This document shows, one piece after another, positions 31,589 to 33,303 of a stretch of DNA of 33,303 nucleotides. Source of the DNA: an uncultured Clostridia bacterium (GTDB lineage Bacteria > Bacillota > Clostridia > TANB77 > CAG-508); assembly GCA_947599825.1 (NCBI GenBank), contig CANQFS010000015.1, positions 1 to 33,303 on the forward strand, in the 5' to 3' direction. The notes beneath the pieces are model-generated. The model worked only from the letters and a program-made list of their open reading frames with translations, did no database searches and was not told the origin of the DNA. Every line of letters begins with the position of its first letter. Positions within the stretch are counted from its first letter, which is position 1. A program made the translations under genes and the position numbers.

Positions 31589-32954
31589 ATGCAAAAAACA
31601 AAAGAACTAATTAAGCAAATAAATAAGAAGAATAAAGGTATAACTTTAATCGCATTAGTAATAACCATTATAGTGTTAATTATACTTGCAAGAATTAGTA
31701 TAAGTTTAATATTAGGACAAAATGGACTATTTAACAAAGCCAAAAGTGCTGCAACAGAAACAGCAAAAGCAAGATTTTTAGAGGATGCAGGTTTTGCATA
31801 TTCAGAAGCATATATAGAAAAGGTAGAAACATCTAATGCTAATGATATAACAATAGGAGCTGTAGTAGAAAAATTGAAATCCAGTTATGGCTATACAGAT
31901 GAACAAATAGTAACTGTTACAAGTGGTGTATCTGGTATCACATTAAGCGATTACGAGGTAACATTAGAGCCAGGTCAAACGAAAGATGTAACAGTAGAAT
32001 TAGAAAACGGAACCTATTATGCATTAATAGAAGGTTTATATTATCCAATTACATTGTCAAATGGAGAAGTAGCATTAGGAGAAGGAATAAAAAACTTACC
32101 AGTAGGAGAGGAAGAAGAAAAAACATTTGAAGTAAAAGTAACGGAAGGTAGTGAGAAAGTAGAGGTAATAAAAGAAGAAGCAAAAATAACAATAAAGGTA
32201 AAATTACGGACATGAAGGAAAAGTAAAAATAGTAGTAACAAGTGGAAATGTAATAAAAGAAATAACAGGAACTATAAATGCTGAGTTAAATTTAGGAGCA
32301 GTAATAGTAACAATAAATGAAAAACAAAAAACACTTGAAAAAGGTTGGAAATATTTTTATAATGACGAAGAAAAAGTATGGTTAATATATAGTGGAATAT
32401 TAGAAGGTGAAGCACAACAAATTGATAGTAATGGAACTATACAACTAAGTAAAAACAGTGTAAAGTCATCAAAGGATAGACAAGATTTAATAGATTACTT
32501 AAATGGCACAGGAAATTACAATGGTAGATGGGAGCATATAAAAACAGGAACAAGTAATGCATTAACAGCGAAAGGAATAGATGTATCAGATACTCAAATT
32601 GAAGCAAAAGGCTCTCCAGATATAGAGCTATTCCAAAAAGCATACGATAAGATGTACCCAGATGAAAAATTTAAAGTACAAGGTAATGATACTGAAGGCT
32701 GGTTATATAGCCTTGGTGAAACTGAAAATTTCCGTGGTGGTGTGGACGTAAGTGATTATTTAAGTAAACCGCTATTTTTTTTGAATAGTGATCGCTACTG
32801 GTTGGGAAGCCCAGTGGCTGGTGACATACGCAACGTATCTTTAGTACGCGAGCAGATTACTCATGGACATTATTACGGCTCTGACAACCCTCAAATTGGC
32901 GCTCGCCCAATAGTGTCCATTCCAAAAACTGCATTCGACCAATTAGTAAAATAA
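31589..32954 (+). CDS. Large prepilin-like surface protein, read through a +1 shift at CGG
   Basis: 454 residues if 31589-32206 is read, C32207 skipped and reading continued at 32208. A class III leader ends at KG17 and is followed by ITLIALVITIIVLIILA, the same helix type as the protein at 8504-9931. A beta-rich middle follows (TLEPGQTKDVTVELENGTYYALI), then the shift and a C-terminal domain with GNYNGRWEHI, YWLGSPVAG and ARPIVSIP, like the variable ends of C-type-lectin-like surface proteins. In the zero frame the protein stops at 32213-32215, two codons after CGG. No other frame break occurs. RBS AAAGGAG. The last ~60 codons use CGC, GGC and CAG far more than the rest. Confidence 0.82.
32204..32210 (+). 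other. CGG +1 recoding site in the second prepilin-like gene
   Basis: TTA CGG A: in-frame CGG at 32207-32209. Skipping C32207 gives TTA GGA CAT GAA and opens 249 further codons. Confidence 0.8.
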
Positions 32955-32991
32955 ATAGATTTTGTGCATGCAACTGAAAAAATATTCATAT

Positions 32992-33028
32992 AATAAGTAG
33001 AATTGAATGAAAAATTCTACTTATTTTT
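32992..33028 (+). terminator. Intrinsic terminator of the second prepilin-like gene
   Basis: AATAAGTAGAATT (32992-33004) pairs perfectly with AATTCTACTTATT (33013-33025), followed by TTT. Confidence 0.88.
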
Positions 33029-33099
33029 GTATGACCACATGTCGTAAGTCTAGGGAGAAAATCCTAAGAAGCGTATTTGTCGCAAATTTGATAGCAATT

Positions 33100-33146
33100 T
33101 GTAATTAGGAACAATATTAACAGCAGTATGGATAAAAGCTGTAATT
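33100..33146. repeat. 36-bp copy of hemolysin III sequence flanked by 7-bp direct repeats
   Basis: 33104-33139 is identical to 30854-30889 inside the hemolysin III gene. TGTAATT occurs at 33100-33106 and again at 33140-33146, bordering the copy like a target-site duplication. The surrounding 32955-33303 holds no gene that I can support. Confidence 0.9.
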
Positions 33147-33206
33147 CATTTAGTTTAATCAAATTCAAATATATAATAAAAAAATAAACAATTTACATAA
33201 AAACTA

Positions 33207-33235
33207 TTTACAAACAAAAAATAACGTGATATAGT
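33207..33235 (+). promoter_or_regulatory. Promoter leading out of the window
   Basis: TTTACA (33207-33212), 17 bp, TATAGT (33230-33235). Any gene it serves starts beyond the window edge. Confidence 0.6.
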
Positions 33236-33303
33236 AAAGTCATTCTTATTTAATTCAAATAAACACAAAAGTAAAAATCTGGGAAAAATAAAAATGTTAT
33301 ACA

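Noticed and set aside
3301-32209. The four frame breaks as random sequencing or assembly errors
   Set aside because: Random single-base errors would not all fall at in-frame CGG while CGG is otherwise absent in frame from the window. Homopolymers are not at three of the sites. Read data would be needed to exclude it fully.
32955-33303. A diversity-generating retroelement template or accessory gene after the second prepilin-like gene
   Set aside because: No stretch here resembles the presumed variable regions and no reading frame of useful length is seen; only the hemolysin fragment and a promoter are supported.

Overview
The window is a contiguous chromosomal stretch of a very AT-rich Gram-positive (Bacillota) genome. 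Gene order (ylxM-ffh-rpsP-khpA-rimM-trmD-rplS, then pyrH-frr-uppS-cdsA-rseP...polC), PolC, ThyX, an LPxTG protein with a sortase, and prepilin-like surface proteins with a G-ITLI(S/A)LV N-terminus suggest an uncultured gut-type Clostridia lineage. I would look first among TANB77/CAG-508-like bacteria, but that placement is inference from style, not from a marker-gene search.

The most important observation is about decoding. Four genes (ffh, trmD, a long-chain acyl-CoA synthetase and a large prepilin-like protein) are each interrupted by what looks like a one-base insertion. In all four the break is exactly at an in-frame CGG codon. Skipping its C (NNN C GGA/GGT) restores the full-length protein and puts a glycine at the site, including the essential P-loop glycine of Ffh and the SGHH glycine of TrmD. 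A hand scan of the roughly 9,600 remaining codons on both strands found no other in-frame CGG, although about 50 CGG triplets occur out of frame in the same genes, and CGT, CGC and CGA are used normally for Arg. I therefore propose that CGG is not an arginine codon here but a +1 frameshift (or quadruplet CGGN = Gly) signal. TrmD, the enzyme whose m1G37 modification suppresses +1 frameshifting, is itself one of the shifted genes, so an autoregulatory loop is possible.

Layout: 1-1005, Nudix hydrolase and a decayed PHP phosphoesterase. 1023-2251, an unusual long ThyX behind a promoter that lies inside a 16-bp-arm palindrome. 2262-2426, repeats. 2468-6776, the SRP / ribosome-maturation operon, ending with bL19 carrying an acidic tail. 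6893-8202, LPxTG mini-protein and a convergent sortase. 8355-9931, a prepilin-like protein with a formylglycine-generating-enzyme-like domain. 10143-22228, translation, envelope and replication genes; dxr and ispG are missing from their usual places, and an 898-residue repetitive coiled-coil protein sits between rseP and polC. 22427-31172, HD hydrolases, DUF1294 and CmpB-like membrane proteins, a HipA-like kinase with a possible separate N-terminal partner, the acyl-CoA synthetase and a hemolysin III/PAQR protein. 31589-32954, a second prepilin-like protein. 32955-33303, no gene; a terminator, a displaced 36-bp copy of hemolysin III sequence and a promoter leading out of the window.

Non-coding structure is rich: a dispersed two-hairpin repeat (four copies), GGGAC/GTCCC REP-like palindromes, a tandem array before an HD gene, several minisatellites inside genes, and alternative hairpins before pyrH. 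I saw no tRNA, rRNA, CRISPR array, transposase or reverse transcriptase.
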